From Candidatus Eiseniibacteriota bacterium (GTDB taxonomy: Bacteria > Arandabacterota > Arandabacteria > JAGLYR01): 13,029 nucleotides of DNA. The notes beneath the pieces are model-generated. The model had not been told where the DNA came from. It made no database searches and saw only the letters and a list, made by a program, of their open reading frames with translations. This document shows, piece by piece, positions 1-6,933 of the stretch. The stretch lies in assembly GCA_023132135.1 (NCBI GenBank), contig JAGLYR010000184.1, positions 1 to 13,029 on the forward strand, read 5' to 3'. Each line of letters begins with the position of its first letter. Within the stretch, counting starts at the first letter, position 1. The translations under genes and the position numbers were made by a program.

Positions 1-21
1 CTTTCTACTCTCCACTGCTCT

Positions 22-70
22 GCCTGGATTATGCATGAACCCCGGCGTGGGGTTTATGCATAATCCAGGC
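22..70. repeat. Short palindromic element (hairpin) upstream of prmC
   Basis: Two 22-nt arms (22-43 and 49-70) are reverse complements at 21 of 22 positions around a 5-nt loop, so RNA or single-stranded DNA could form a long hairpin. The outer arm begins GCCTGGATTATGCATGA and matches the ends of the larger repeats at 930 and 12795 (GCCTGGATTATTCATGA), so this looks like a minimal member of the same family with the centre deleted. No T-run follows, so it is not a classic intrinsic terminator. The probable prmC ribosome binding site (AGGA, 72-75) directly abuts the right arm. Confidence 0.85.
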
Positions 71-85
71 TAGGATTCCTCGCCA

Positions 86-946
86 ATGGGCAGCACAGTA
101 CGAGACGCTCTCCTTTGGGCTCAGGGTCTTCTCGACCCGGACGAAGTGGATGTATGCCGGATCGAGATCGATCGTCTGCTGGCCAGCGTTCTGAATGTCC
201 GGCGACACGATCTGTATCTCGATCCCGGGCGCGATCTTAGTGATGAGGAGAAAGAGCGATTCCACTTCCTCTGGAGCGAGAGACTCAGCGGGCGACCCCT
301 CCAACACCTCCTCGGGGAAACCGAGTTCATGTCGCTTCCCTTCCGTGTGGCCCCCGGTGTGTTCATCCCGCGTCCCGAAACCGAGTGCCTGGTCGAGAAG
401 GTGATCGATCTGGCTCCCCAGGGACATAGCACGTGGGTGGATATCGGCACGGGCGCTGGTGTCGTGGCGGTTGCTCTCGCCGTAGGACTTCCGTCGGCCA
501 CGGTGATTGCCTCGGATATCTGCGGTGATGCTCTCCGGCTGGCCAGAGCCAACGCGATCCTCAACGGAGTTGCAGACCGGGTACGATTCGTCCGGGCGAA
601 CGGCCTGACGAGCTTCCGACACACCGGCCGGGTCGACGGTATTGTGTCCAATCCTCCCTACATTGCCGAGGTCGAAATGGAGCATCTGCCGGCCGAGGTC
701 AGGAATCACGATCCGCTTCCAGCCCTTCACGGCGGGTGGGATGGACTCGATCTGATTCGTGAACTGGTATCCGCCGCCCCTGGAATTCTTAAACCCGGCG
801 GGATCCTGGCCATGGAGATCGGCGAGACACAGGGGGATGCGGTCGTGTCATTGCTCCGTGCGGGTTCATTCTGGCGGAGCACCGAAATCGTGAATGACCT
901 CACAGATCGGCCCCGGGTCGTGGTGGCTAGCCTGGATTATTCATGA
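86..946 (+). CDS. prmC: Peptide chain release factor N5-glutamine methyltransferase PrmC
   Basis: PrmC methylates the glutamine of the GGQ motif in release factors RF1 and RF2, using S-adenosylmethionine, in the cytoplasm. The 286-residue protein has the family's usual length: an N-terminal helical substrate domain (about 1-90), the FIPRPETE motif (93-100), the SAM-binding loop DIGTGAG (119-125), and the catalytic NPPY (189-192) that holds the target glutamine. The DPLPALHGGWDGLD stretch (209-222) is also typical. The ATG at 86 has a modest AGGA ten bases upstream. The gene usually follows prfA, which would lie left of the window. The 3' end is odd: the last codons (CTG GAT TAT TCA TGA) come from the dispersed repeat beginning at 930, so the C-terminal LDYS and the stop are repeat-derived. 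Function is well supported by motifs; the effect of the altered tail is unknown. Confidence 0.95.
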   Translation: MGSTVRDALLWAQGLLDPDEVDVCRIEIDRLLASVLNVRRHDLYLDPGRDLSDEEKERFHFLWSERLSGRPLQHLLGETEFMSLPFRVAPGVFIPRPETECLVEKVIDLAPQGHSTWVDIGTGAGVVAVALAVGLPSATVIASDICGDALRLARANAILNGVADRVRFVRANGLTSFRHTGRVDGIVSNPPYIAEVEMEHLPAEVRNHDPLPALHGGWDGLDLIRELVSAAPGILKPGGILAMEIGETQGDAVVSLLRAGSFWRSTEIVNDLTDRPRVVVASLDYS

Positions 947-995
947 ATCCCTGCTGCGAGTGTCGCAGGATGTGTCTGGACTTCGTTGCGCCGCC
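930..995. repeat. Dispersed repeat, left arm, overlapping the prmC stop
   Basis: These 66 bases match 12795-12860 at 63 positions, counted by eye, although the two copies lie 11.9 kb apart. The repeat begins GCCTGGATTATTCATGA. Its TGA at 944-946 is the prmC stop codon. Similarity ends abruptly at about 995. The matching right arm is not clearly present; the GGAATAAC segments near 1031 and 1070 may be degenerate remnants of one. Dispersion and terminal inverted repeats (seen in the 12795 copy) suggest a REP/BIME- or MITE-like non-coding element. Confidence 0.85.
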
Positions 996-1219
996 CTCTC
1001 TCTGTTTTTTCCTTCCCTTTCTCCGAAGATTGGAATAACAATGGGTGTGGCTCCGCTTCCCCGAAGATTGGAATAACTAATGGGTGTGGCTTCCGCCGCT
1101 TTGCACGGAGGTAGTGGCGGTGGGCGTCTAACCTGTTGGATGTCTGCTGGGCCCACGGAGGTGGAGCGGTGGAACTGTCTCGGTCAGGGACCGATACAAC
1201 TGAAACGAGAGCACTGGGC
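947..1219. other. Intergenic region between prmC and murA
   Basis: A 273-base gap with no convincing gene. It contains the rest of the repeat arm (to about 995), a pyrimidine-rich tract with six Ts (about 1000-1022), a 38-bp tandem duplication (from 1023), and a small perfect 6-bp hairpin (TCGGTC/GACCGA, 1180-1194) just before murA. The murA frame can be opened from a TTG at 1136, but that extension is not homologous to MurA and lacks a good ribosome site. No obvious sigma70 promoter was found. Confidence 0.6.
1023..1098. repeat. 38-bp tandem duplication upstream of murA
   Basis: Two units (1023-1060 and 1061-1098) share CCGAAGATTGGAATAAC followed by AATGGGTGTGGCT and a TCCGC-containing end, with few differences. 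The GGCTCCGCTTCC junction resembles GGCTACGCTTCC in the centre of the element at 12795-12970. The units may therefore be modules of the same repeat family. Confidence 0.85.
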
Positions 1220-2479
1220 ATGGACAAGATTGTCATCCGGGGTGGAAACAAACTGGAGGGGATGGTCCGGATTTCCGGATCGAAGAATGCCGCGCTCCCC
1301 ATCATGGCTGCGACCCTCCTGAGTTCCGGGGAGAGCATCATTGAGAACGTGCCCGACCTGAAAGACGTTTCCACCATGGCACACGTTCTTCGCATTCTTG
1401 GCGCCCAGGTACGCCCGGAGGACAACCGGCTGACCATCGACACGCGGGCTTGCCGGTACTGGGAGGCGCCGTACGAGCTGGTTCGGACCATGCGCGCGTC
1501 GGTGTATGTCCTGGGGCCTCTGATCGCGAGGTTGGGGCGCGCCCGGGTTTCCTTGCCGGGCGGGTGCGCCTGGGGACCCCGGCCGGTGGACTTTCATCTC
1601 CGCGGGTTGACCCGTTTGGGCGCGGACGTGCGGATTGAACACGGATACATTGTCGCCGAGAGTCAGGGACTCAGGGGGGCCGAGATTGTCTTTGAGGTCC
1701 CGAGCGTTGGAGCCACGGCGAATCTGATGATGGCGGCCACCTTGGCCAAGGGCAAGACCGTGATGAGGAATGTGGCCCTGGAGCCTGAGATCACGGCTCT
1801 GGCGGAGTACCTGAACGGGATGGGAGCCCGGATTACGGGTCAGGGCAGTCCCGTGATCGAGGTTGAGGGAGTATCCGAACTCCGGGCCGGGAAGGGTGTG
1901 GTGATCCCCGATCGAATAGAGGCCGGCACATACATAATTGCCGGGCTTGTCACGGGCGGGCATCTGCACCTGGAGAACTGCAGCGCTTCACATATGGGCG
2001 GCATGATCGACCAGCTTGTCGAGGCGGGGGCGACCATCCGCGCAGGGGAGTCGTCCATCGAAGTCCAGGGCAGCGGGAGACTGAGGTCGGTGGACATGAC
2101 GACGGCGCCCTTTCCCGGTTTTCCAACGGACATGCAGGCCCAATACATGGCGCTGATGAGCCTGGCGTCGGGAACCAGCGTCATCACCGACGAGGTGTTT
2201 CACGATCGCTTCACACACGTTCCGGAGCTGCGGCGTCTCGGTGCGGACATCGAGGTGGAGGGAAACCGGGCCACGGTCCGGGCCGTGGACCATCTGAGCG
2301 GCGCGCCGGTAATGGCTTCGGATCTGCGGGCCAGTGCGGCCCTTGTTCTCGCCGGGTTGGTTGCGGAAAGACAAACGGAGATTCTCCGCGTCTACCACAT
2401 CGACCGCGGGTATGAGAGAATCGAAGTGAAACTTCGCTTGCTGGGTGCGGACATCGAACGCGTGCGTGCGGAGATGTAA
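1220..2479 (+). CDS. murA: UDP-N-acetylglucosamine 1-carboxyvinyltransferase MurA
   Basis: MurA transfers enolpyruvate from phosphoenolpyruvate to UDP-GlcNAc, the first committed cytoplasmic step of peptidoglycan synthesis. The start ATG at 1220 gives a protein beginning MDKIVIRGGNKLEG and 419 residues long, the same length as E. coli MurA. A GAGAG eight bases upstream is the likely ribosome site. The fold is the EPSP-synthase inside-out alpha/beta barrel. Near the N-terminus is the substrate motif SGSKNAALP (19-27). The catalytic loop reads SLPGGCAWGPRPVD, with the reactive cysteine at position 116 (Cys115 in E. coli). Because Cys is present and not Asp, the enzyme is predicted to be fosfomycin-sensitive. 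selB begins one base after the murA stop, so the two are cotranscribed and translationally coupled. Confidence 0.96.
   Translation: MDKIVIRGGNKLEGMVRISGSKNAALPIMAATLLSSGESIIENVPDLKDVSTMAHVLRILGAQVRPEDNRLTIDTRACRYWEAPYELVRTMRASVYVLGPLIARLGRARVSLPGGCAWGPRPVDFHLRGLTRLGADVRIEHGYIVAESQGLRGAEIVFEVPSVGATANLMMAATLAKGKTVMRNVALEPEITALAEYLNGMGARITGQGSPVIEVEGVSELRAGKGVVIPDRIEAGTYIIAGLVTGGHLHLENCSASHMGGMIDQLVEAGATIRAGESSIEVQGSGRLRSVDMTTAPFPGFPTDMQAQYMALMSLASGTSVITDEVFHDRFTHVPELRRLGADIEVEGNRATVRAVDHLSGAPVMASDLRASAALVLAGLVAERQTEILRVYHIDRGYERIEVKLRLLGADIERVRAEM
2470..2473 (+). promoter_or_regulatory. selB ribosome binding site within the murA 3' end
   Basis: GGAG at 2470-2473 lies inside the last codons of murA, seven bases before the TTG at 2481. 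It supports that TTG as the selB start over the in-frame upstream codon at 2445, which would overlap murA and add residues not found in SelB. Confidence 0.7.
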
Positions 2480-2480
2480 T

Positions 2481-4442
2481 TTGAAAAACATCGTTCTCGG
2501 AACGGCAGGCCATATCGATCACGGGAAGACGGTGCTCATCAAAGCCCTTACGGGGGTGGACACGGATCGTCTCAAGGAGGAGAAGGAACGCGGGATTTCC
2601 ATCGATCTGGGGTTCGCATTTCTGGACCTTCCCGGAGACGTGAGGGCCGGGATCGTCGATGTTCCGGGACACGAGCGGTTCATCAAGAACATGCTGGCTG
2701 GGACCTGCGGTATCGACGCTGTGGTCATGGTGGTAGCGGCCAACGAGGGTGTCATGCCGCAGACGCGGGAACATCTCTCCGTCATCGACATGCTGCGAAT
2801 TGAACGGGGAGTGATCGCCGTCACGAAGACGGATCTGGTGGATCCGGAGTGGCTGGAGCTGGTGAAGGCGGATGTTGATGTTCTCAAGAAGGGCTCAGTT
2901 CTCAGGGATGCCGAGATCATCCCTGTTTCCGCGGTGACCGGGGAAGGGCTTGAGGATCTCGTCGAAGCTCTCGGGCGGTTGGCGGCGGTGGTGCCGGAAC
3001 GGTCCCTGGGGGGGGCGGCAAGGCTCCCGGTGGATCGGGTTTTCACGGTGGAAGGATTCGGAACCGTTGTCACCGGGACGCTCTGGAGTGGGGAGATTGG
3101 GGAAGGGGATCGGCTTGTGCTCCTGCCCCACGAGGCCGAGGTGCGGGTCCGGAGCGTGCAGGTCCATTCCCGCTCCGTTCCCAGGGCGGTGGCGGGCCAG
3201 CGGACAGCCGTGGCGCTTCACGGGTTGGGCAGAACAGAGGCGAGCCGGGGGGATGTTCTGGCAACCCCGGGTGCCTACGCAGTCACCCACATGATTGATG
3301 CCCGGATGGATCTGGTTGCGGACGCGGCGAGGCCGGTCAAGTCCCGATCGCGTCTCCGACTTCACCTGGGTTCCTCGGAAATCCTCTGCCGGGCCGTCCT
3401 TCTCGAGAAGGATGCATTGGCGCCCGGTGATTCCCAACTGGCGCAGATCCGGCTGGAAGCACCCGTGGTCACGACCCGGGGAGATCGTTTCGTTCTCCGC
3501 TACTACTCACCCATGAGGGTGATTGGGGGTGGGGTTGTACTCGACCCGATGCCCGGGAAACACAAGGCCAGGGATGCCGGTATCCTGGAGCGGCTCGCTG
3601 TCCTGGAAACAGGGACCCCCGAGGACCGGGTGTTGGAGATCCTCGTCGCTGCCGGCGGCAAGGGAGAGGGCCTTGCGGAAATCGGCCGGAAAATGGGAAT
3701 CGAGACTGACGAGGCTCGATTGTTGCTCCGGGGCTTGAGCGAGGAAAACAGGGCTCTGGAGATTGGCCGGAAGCTCTGGGTTGATCGCGGTACACTGGAT
3801 ACGGTGTCCGGGAAAATCATCGAAGTCTGCGAGGACTACCAGAAGAAGAATCCCGTCCGCTGGGGCATCTCGAAAGAGGAACTCCGGACCCGTGCCGGTG
3901 TGCGGATCGCGCCCGCAGTAGTGGAACGGGCCTTGGAAATCCTGGTGACGGAGAAACAAGTGTTCCAGAAAGCCGACCGGATCCGGGGTGGCTCCGAGGA
4001 TCTGACCCTTGATCCGGCGAAGGAGCAGTTGCGGCGGAAAGTCGTTGCTCTGATGAGGCAGAGCGGTTTTTCCCCGCCGCTGGTCTCGGCACTGGCAGAG
4101 CAACTGCCCGGCCTGGGTGCGAAGCCGGTGGAATTCCTTGACACCATGGTTGATTTGGGAGATCTGGTCAAGATCAGCCCGACGCTCTATCTCCACGCCG
4201 ACGCTGTTCGGGAGGCGCGCCGCAAACTGTCGGAGTTCTTTGCCGCCAACGACCGGGTTTCGGTCCCCGAATTCAAGGGTCTCATCGGCGGTGCAAGCCG
4301 CAAGTATACGATTCCCATTCTCGAGTATTTCGATGTAACAGGGGTGACGCAGAGGGTGGGGGATGCGAGAGTGGCAGGGGTAAAGAGCGCAGTACAGGAT
4401 CTCACCACGAAGCCACGAAGGGGAGAACCCTCTGGAGAATGA
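2481..4442 (+). CDS. selB: Selenocysteine-specific translation elongation factor SelB
   Basis: SelB is a GTPase that carries selenocysteinyl-tRNA(Sec) to the ribosome and binds the SECIS hairpin of selenoprotein mRNAs. With the TTG start the protein has 653 residues, slightly longer than E. coli SelB (614). The GTPase motifs are all present: G1 GHIDHGKT (10-17), switch [10 protein letters not shown] (37-45), G3 DVPGHERF (60-67), G4 TKTD (115-118) and G5 VSAVTGEG (from 149). Two EF-Tu-like barrels follow, then C-terminal winged-helix repeats; the last contains [14 protein letters not shown], the conserved RNA-binding signature. The final residues after RVGDARVAG look like an untemplated extension encoded partly by an 8-bp tandem repeat (CCACGAAG twice, 4405-4420). 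selA, selC and selD are not in the window, so the organism should encode them elsewhere. Confidence 0.95.
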   Translation: MKNIVLGTAGHIDHGKTVLIKALTGVDTDRLKEEKERGISIDLGFAFLDLPGDVRAGIVDVPGHERFIKNMLAGTCGIDAVVMVVAANEGVMPQTREHLSVIDMLRIERGVIAVTKTDLVDPEWLELVKADVDVLKKGSVLRDAEIIPVSAVTGEGLEDLVEALGRLAAVVPERSLGGAARLPVDRVFTVEGFGTVVTGTLWSGEIGEGDRLVLLPHEAEVRVRSVQVHSRSVPRAVAGQRTAVALHGLGRTEASRGDVLATPGAYAVTHMIDARMDLVADAARPVKSRSRLRLHLGSSEILCRAVLLEKDALAPGDSQLAQIRLEAPVVTTRGDRFVLRYYSPMRVIGGGVVLDPMPGKHKARDAGILERLAVLETGTPEDRVLEILVAAGGKGEGLAEIGRKMGIETDEARLLLRGLSEENRALEIGRKLWVDRGTLDTVSGKIIEVCEDYQKKNPVRWGISKEELRTRAGVRIAPAVVERALEILVTEKQVFQKADRIRGGSEDLTLDPAKEQLRRKVVALMRQSGFSPPLVSALAEQLPGLGAKPVEFLDTMVDLGDLVKISPTLYLHADAVREARRKLSEFFAANDRVSVPEFKGLIGGASRKYTIPILEYFDVTGVTQRVGDARVAGVKSAVQDLTTKPRRGEPSGE

Positions 4443-4510
4443 AGTCTGGAAGATCCTCGTCTCCTCGCCCGCGTCCAAGCTAGACTGAACCCGCATGCGG
4501 ACTCTTCTCA

Positions 4511-4536
4511 CGGATTACTTGGACGGATTACTTGGA
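4511..4536. repeat. 13-bp perfect tandem duplication before the threonine aldolase
   Basis: CGGATTACTTGGA occurs twice in direct succession (4511-4523 and 4524-4536), immediately before the AAGGAG ribosome site. It is a recent small duplication in the leader. The 10-bp palindrome CCGCATGCGG (4491-4500) lies just upstream. No promoter was convincing in this gap. Confidence 0.9.
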
Positions 4537-4541
4537 AGGAG
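4536..4541 (+). promoter_or_regulatory. Ribosome binding site selecting the TTG start at 4550
   Basis: AAGGAG lies eight bases before the TTG at 4550. The alternative TTG at 4532 precedes this site and would turn it into codons. The site and homology to LtaE (start just before [11 protein letters not shown]) both favour 4550. Confidence 0.8.
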
Positions 4542-4549
4542 ACAACCCA

Positions 4550-5590
4550 TTGCCGGAACTCATTGATCTGAGAAGCGACACGGTGACGCGTCCTTCCCCG
4601 GGGATGCGAAAAGCTATTGCCGAAGCAGAGGTCGGAGACGATGTCCATGGAGATGATCCAACCGTTAACCGGCTCGAGGAGCGGATGGCTGAACTCACGG
4701 GCAAGGAAGCGGCCCTGTTTGTGCCCTCGGGGACCATGGGCAACGAAATTGCCGTCCGGGTCCACATCCAGCCCGGGGATTGCGTCATCGTCGACCAGAT
4801 GGCCCACATCTATCGATTTGAATGCGGTTCCGCTGCGATCCTTTCCGGAGCGTTCATGCAGCCTCTGCCCGGCGATGGAGGGATTCTGAAGGCGGAGGAG
4901 GTTGCGGAAGCCATTCAGGAGGAAACCCTCCACGCTCCTGGGACGCGGTTGGTTTGTCTGGAGAACACTCACAACTGGGGCGGCGGCTGTATCTGTCCGC
5001 TCGACGGGATGCAGGAAATCCGGGGGATTTGCAGTGAGCGGGGTATTGCCGTTCATCTGGACGGGGCCCGGCTCTTCAACGCTTCGGTGGAAGCGGGAAT
5101 AGATATCCGGACCTACAGCGAGACAGCGGACTCGGTGATGATCTGCCTGTCCAAAGGGCTGGGTGCGCCGGTGGGGTCGGTGTTGATGGGAACACATTCC
5201 TTCATCCGTCGAGCCCGGCGGTTTCGGAAAATCCTTGGTGGAGGCATGCGGCAGGCAGGGATTCTGGCGGCCGCAGGGCTCTATGCCATGGACCACAACA
5301 TCGCCCGGCTCCGGGAAGACCACGAGAATGCGCGGCGGCTTGCCGCGGCGCTGGATAATCTTGATGGTCTCTCGGTGAATCTCTCCCGAACGCAGACCAA
5401 CATCGTTGCTGTGGATGTTTCACCCCCTGCTCACTCGGCGGCCGAGATCCAGGACAGTCTGGCCGAGCGGGGAATTCTGTTCCTGCCCATGGGACGCACC
5501 AAACTGCGCCTGGTCACGAACCTCGACGTGAGCCGTGAGGACATCGATGTCGCGATCGCTGCGTTTCAGGATTTCTGGGCTATGGAATGA
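4550..5590 (+). CDS. ltaE: Low-specificity L-threonine aldolase (PLP enzyme)
   Basis: The enzyme cleaves L-threonine and L-allo-threonine to glycine and acetaldehyde, a glycine source independent of GlyA. It belongs to PLP fold type I. The 346-residue product (TTG start) begins with the family hallmark [11 protein letters not shown] (5-15), followed by GDDPTVN (34-40). It also has LENTHN (137-142), [10 protein letters not shown] with the PLP-contacting Asp171 and Arg174, and [12 protein letters not shown] with the Schiff-base lysine at 202 (Lys197 in E. coli). [14 protein letters not shown] is also near-identical to the E. coli enzyme. Length matches the family (E. coli 333). It sits 107 bases after selB. 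The TGA stop overlaps an ATG that opens a short frame, but a strong promoter just downstream suggests a new transcript starts there. Confidence 0.93.
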   Translation: MPELIDLRSDTVTRPSPGMRKAIAEAEVGDDVHGDDPTVNRLEERMAELTGKEAALFVPSGTMGNEIAVRVHIQPGDCVIVDQMAHIYRFECGSAAILSGAFMQPLPGDGGILKAEEVAEAIQEETLHAPGTRLVCLENTHNWGGGCICPLDGMQEIRGICSERGIAVHLDGARLFNASVEAGIDIRTYSETADSVMICLSKGLGAPVGSVLMGTHSFIRRARRFRKILGGGMRQAGILAAAGLYAMDHNIARLREDHENARRLAAALDNLDGLSVNLSRTQTNIVAVDVSPPAHSAAEIQDSLAERGILFLPMGRTKLRLVTNLDVSREDIDVAIAAFQDFWAME

Positions 5591-5592
5591 AC

Positions 5593-5621
5593 TTGTCATT
5601 CCTTGACAGGCTTGCTATAGT
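5593..5621 (+). promoter_or_regulatory. Sigma70-like promoter with extended -10
   Basis: TTGTCA (5593-5598), a 17-base spacer, then TATAGT (5616-5621), preceded by TGC, which makes an extended -10. A second -35-like TTGACA lies at 5603-5608 but is too close to the -10 to serve it. The promoter begins right after the threonine aldolase stop and should drive the small ORF and rsmI. It is the best promoter match I found in the window. Confidence 0.65.
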
Positions 5622-5643
5622 GCGCCGTGGACCGGAGGTACTG

Positions 5644-5895
5644 TTGCTCGCGCTTTCGAGCACTACGATCACTCGCGTTTCGCCAAGGGGGCGGGAAACT
5701 GTGGAAGCGCGGTCCAGACCCAGGACGCGGCCTTTGGTCCAGTGCGAGGGAAGCCGGCTGGTCGAAGGAACCTTGATCGACCGGATCGGCGGGCTTGTGA
5801 GGGAAATGGACGCCGCACTGGCCAATGGCGAATATGACCGTGTTGTCCGGCTTGCGGAGGAGCAGGAGAAACTCCTGGAAGCCCTCATGAGCTGA
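5644..5895 (+). CDS. Small hypothetical protein with charged helical C-terminus
   Basis: I do not recognise this protein. The frame is open from 5587 (an ATG overlapping the previous stop) to 5895. The promoter at 5593-5621 and a GGAGG at 5634-5638 favour the TTG at 5644 (83 residues); a GTG at 5701 (64 residues) after a purine-rich tract is also possible. The first part is Arg/Thr/Ser-rich and not obviously protein-like. The last 40 residues, from DRIGGLVREMD to the end, are amphipathic and strongly helical, with LAEEQEKLLEAL near the end, resembling short coiled-coil proteins or export chaperones of FliT/FlgN type in general character only. It lies 90 bases before rsmI and is probably cotranscribed with it. 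G/C is frequent at third positions throughout, consistent with real coding. The start is uncertain. Confidence 0.5.
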   Translation: MLALSSTTITRVSPRGRETVEARSRPRTRPLVQCEGSRLVEGTLIDRIGGLVREMDAALANGEYDRVVRLAEEQEKLLEALMS

Positions 5896-5985
5896 GGTCT
5901 TTCCCAGAGCCTGCACCGCCGGGGATTCTTCGCGGCCGGGGGAAATGGTCTTCACGTCCTTCTTGTTGGTGAGGGGGATTGCGCC

Positions 5986-6837
5986 GTGGGAATACTCTTC
6001 TTGGTCAGCACTCCCATCGGCAATCTGCAGGACATCACGCTCCGGGCCCTTGACGTTCTGGGCTCGGTAGATCTCATTGCCGCTGAGGATACCCGGAGAA
6101 CCAGGATCCTGCTGACGGAATTCGGGATCTCGAAGCCGATTACCAGCTACCATGATTTCAGCGAAGGGAAGAAAGCGCGGGCTCTCACAGCGCAGATGGC
6201 CAAGGGGAAGCAGGTGGCCCTGGTCAGCGAGGCTGGAAGCCCCGGTGTTTGCGACCCTTGCTACCGTCTTGTCCGGGCGGCGATCGAGAGCGGGATTCCG
6301 GTGGTCCCGATTCCGGGCCCGACAGCGCTCATTCCGGCCCTGGTGGTGTCCGGTCTTCCGGTCGACAGATTCGTGTTCGAGGGGTTCCTGCCGGCGCGCA
6401 AGGCGGCCAGACGAAAGAGACTCGCGGCCCTCCGCTGTGAGCGGAGGACCTTGATCTTCTACGAGGCTCCCCATAGATTGATGGACTTTCTCGGGGATCT
6501 CGGGGAAGAATTCGGGGACAGGCGTATTGCTGTGGCGAGGGAGCTCACGAAATTGCACGAGGAAATCCTCCGGGGGACGGTGAGCGAGGTTGTCGAGTCG
6601 TTCCTGGAGAACGGCCCCAGGGGAGAACTCGTGGTGGTTTGCGAGGGGGTAAAGGAAACCGGCGAGGAAGACCCGGAAGTCCTGAGTCGGGTCGATCGCC
6701 ACCTCGATTGGCTCTTGGGGACGGATCGGGTTTCGCTCAAGGAGGCCGCCCGAGAGGTGGCCTTGCTCATGGGCTTGCCCAGGAAGACAGTCTACGGCCG
6801 CGCCGTGGCGGTGGTTCGTGCTCAAGAAGATGGATAG
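5986..6837 (+). CDS. rsmI: 16S rRNA (cytidine-1402-2'-O)-methyltransferase RsmI
   Basis: RsmI methylates the ribose 2'-OH of C1402 in the 16S rRNA decoding centre, using SAM. It belongs to the tetrapyrrole-methylase (class III) fold. The 283-residue product (E. coli RsmI 286) starts at a GTG with a GAGGGGG tract eight bases upstream. Signatures in order are STPIGNLQDITLRAL (8-22), AAEDTRRT (32-39), a SEAGSPG loop (81-87) where SDAGTPG is usual, IPGPTA (109-114), FEGFLPA (131-137), FYEAPHR (158-164) and ARELTKLHEE further on. The loop continues CDPC where SDPG or NDPG is common, a local oddity of unknown effect. The C-terminal tail contains the expected KEAAREVA...RKTVYGRAV helical segment. 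Identification is firm. Confidence 0.94.
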   Translation: MGILFLVSTPIGNLQDITLRALDVLGSVDLIAAEDTRRTRILLTEFGISKPITSYHDFSEGKKARALTAQMAKGKQVALVSEAGSPGVCDPCYRLVRAAIESGIPVVPIPGPTALIPALVVSGLPVDRFVFEGFLPARKAARRKRLAALRCERRTLIFYEAPHRLMDFLGDLGEEFGDRRIAVARELTKLHEEILRGTVSEVVESFLENGPRGELVVVCEGVKETGEEDPEVLSRVDRHLDWLLGTDRVSLKEAAREVALLMGLPRKTVYGRAVAVVRAQEDG

Positions 6838-6920
6838 GCCGCATCATGCACGGACCGTTGACGCGATACGGTCGCAGGTTTTCGCGACAGCATCTGTCGA
6901 GTGAGAGACACGAGGCCGGC

Positions 6921-6926
6921 AAGGGG
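6921..6926 (+). promoter_or_regulatory. Ribosome binding site selecting the GTG start at 6934
   Basis: AAGGGG lies seven bases before the GTG at 6934. An in-frame GTG at 6901 would add 11 Arg-rich residues and has no comparable site, so 6934 is preferred. A small inverted repeat (GTCGC/GCGAC, about 6871-6888) lies upstream. Confidence 0.65.
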
Positions 6927-6933
6927 ACTGACG

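Noticed and set aside
1-38. Possible 3' end of an upstream gene (expected prfA) ending at TGA 36-38 in the repeat, or at TAA 61-63
   Set aside because: Two frames are open across this short stretch, and neither shows recognisable RF1 C-terminal residues, so no call can be supported.
1136-1219. N-terminal extension of MurA from a TTG at 1136
   Set aside because: The extension has no similarity to MurA, and the ATG at 1220 gives the exact family start and length.
4443-4510. tRNA or selC-like gene after selB
   Set aside because: No cloverleaf, T-arm or CCA-type acceptor pairing could be found in the gap.
3507-4511. Minus-strand open frame (334 codons) opposite the selB 3' half
   Set aside because: Antisense to conserved SelB winged-helix coding sequence; composition is typical of a shadow frame.
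5603-5621. TTGACA at 5603 paired with TATAGT as the promoter
   Set aside because: The spacer is only seven bases; TTGTCA at 5593 gives the correct 17.
5596-6825. Long minus-strand open frame (409 codons) opposite the small ORF and rsmI
   Set aside because: It is antisense to a clearly identified rsmI, has no recognisable motifs, and arises from GC-rich third positions of the real gene.
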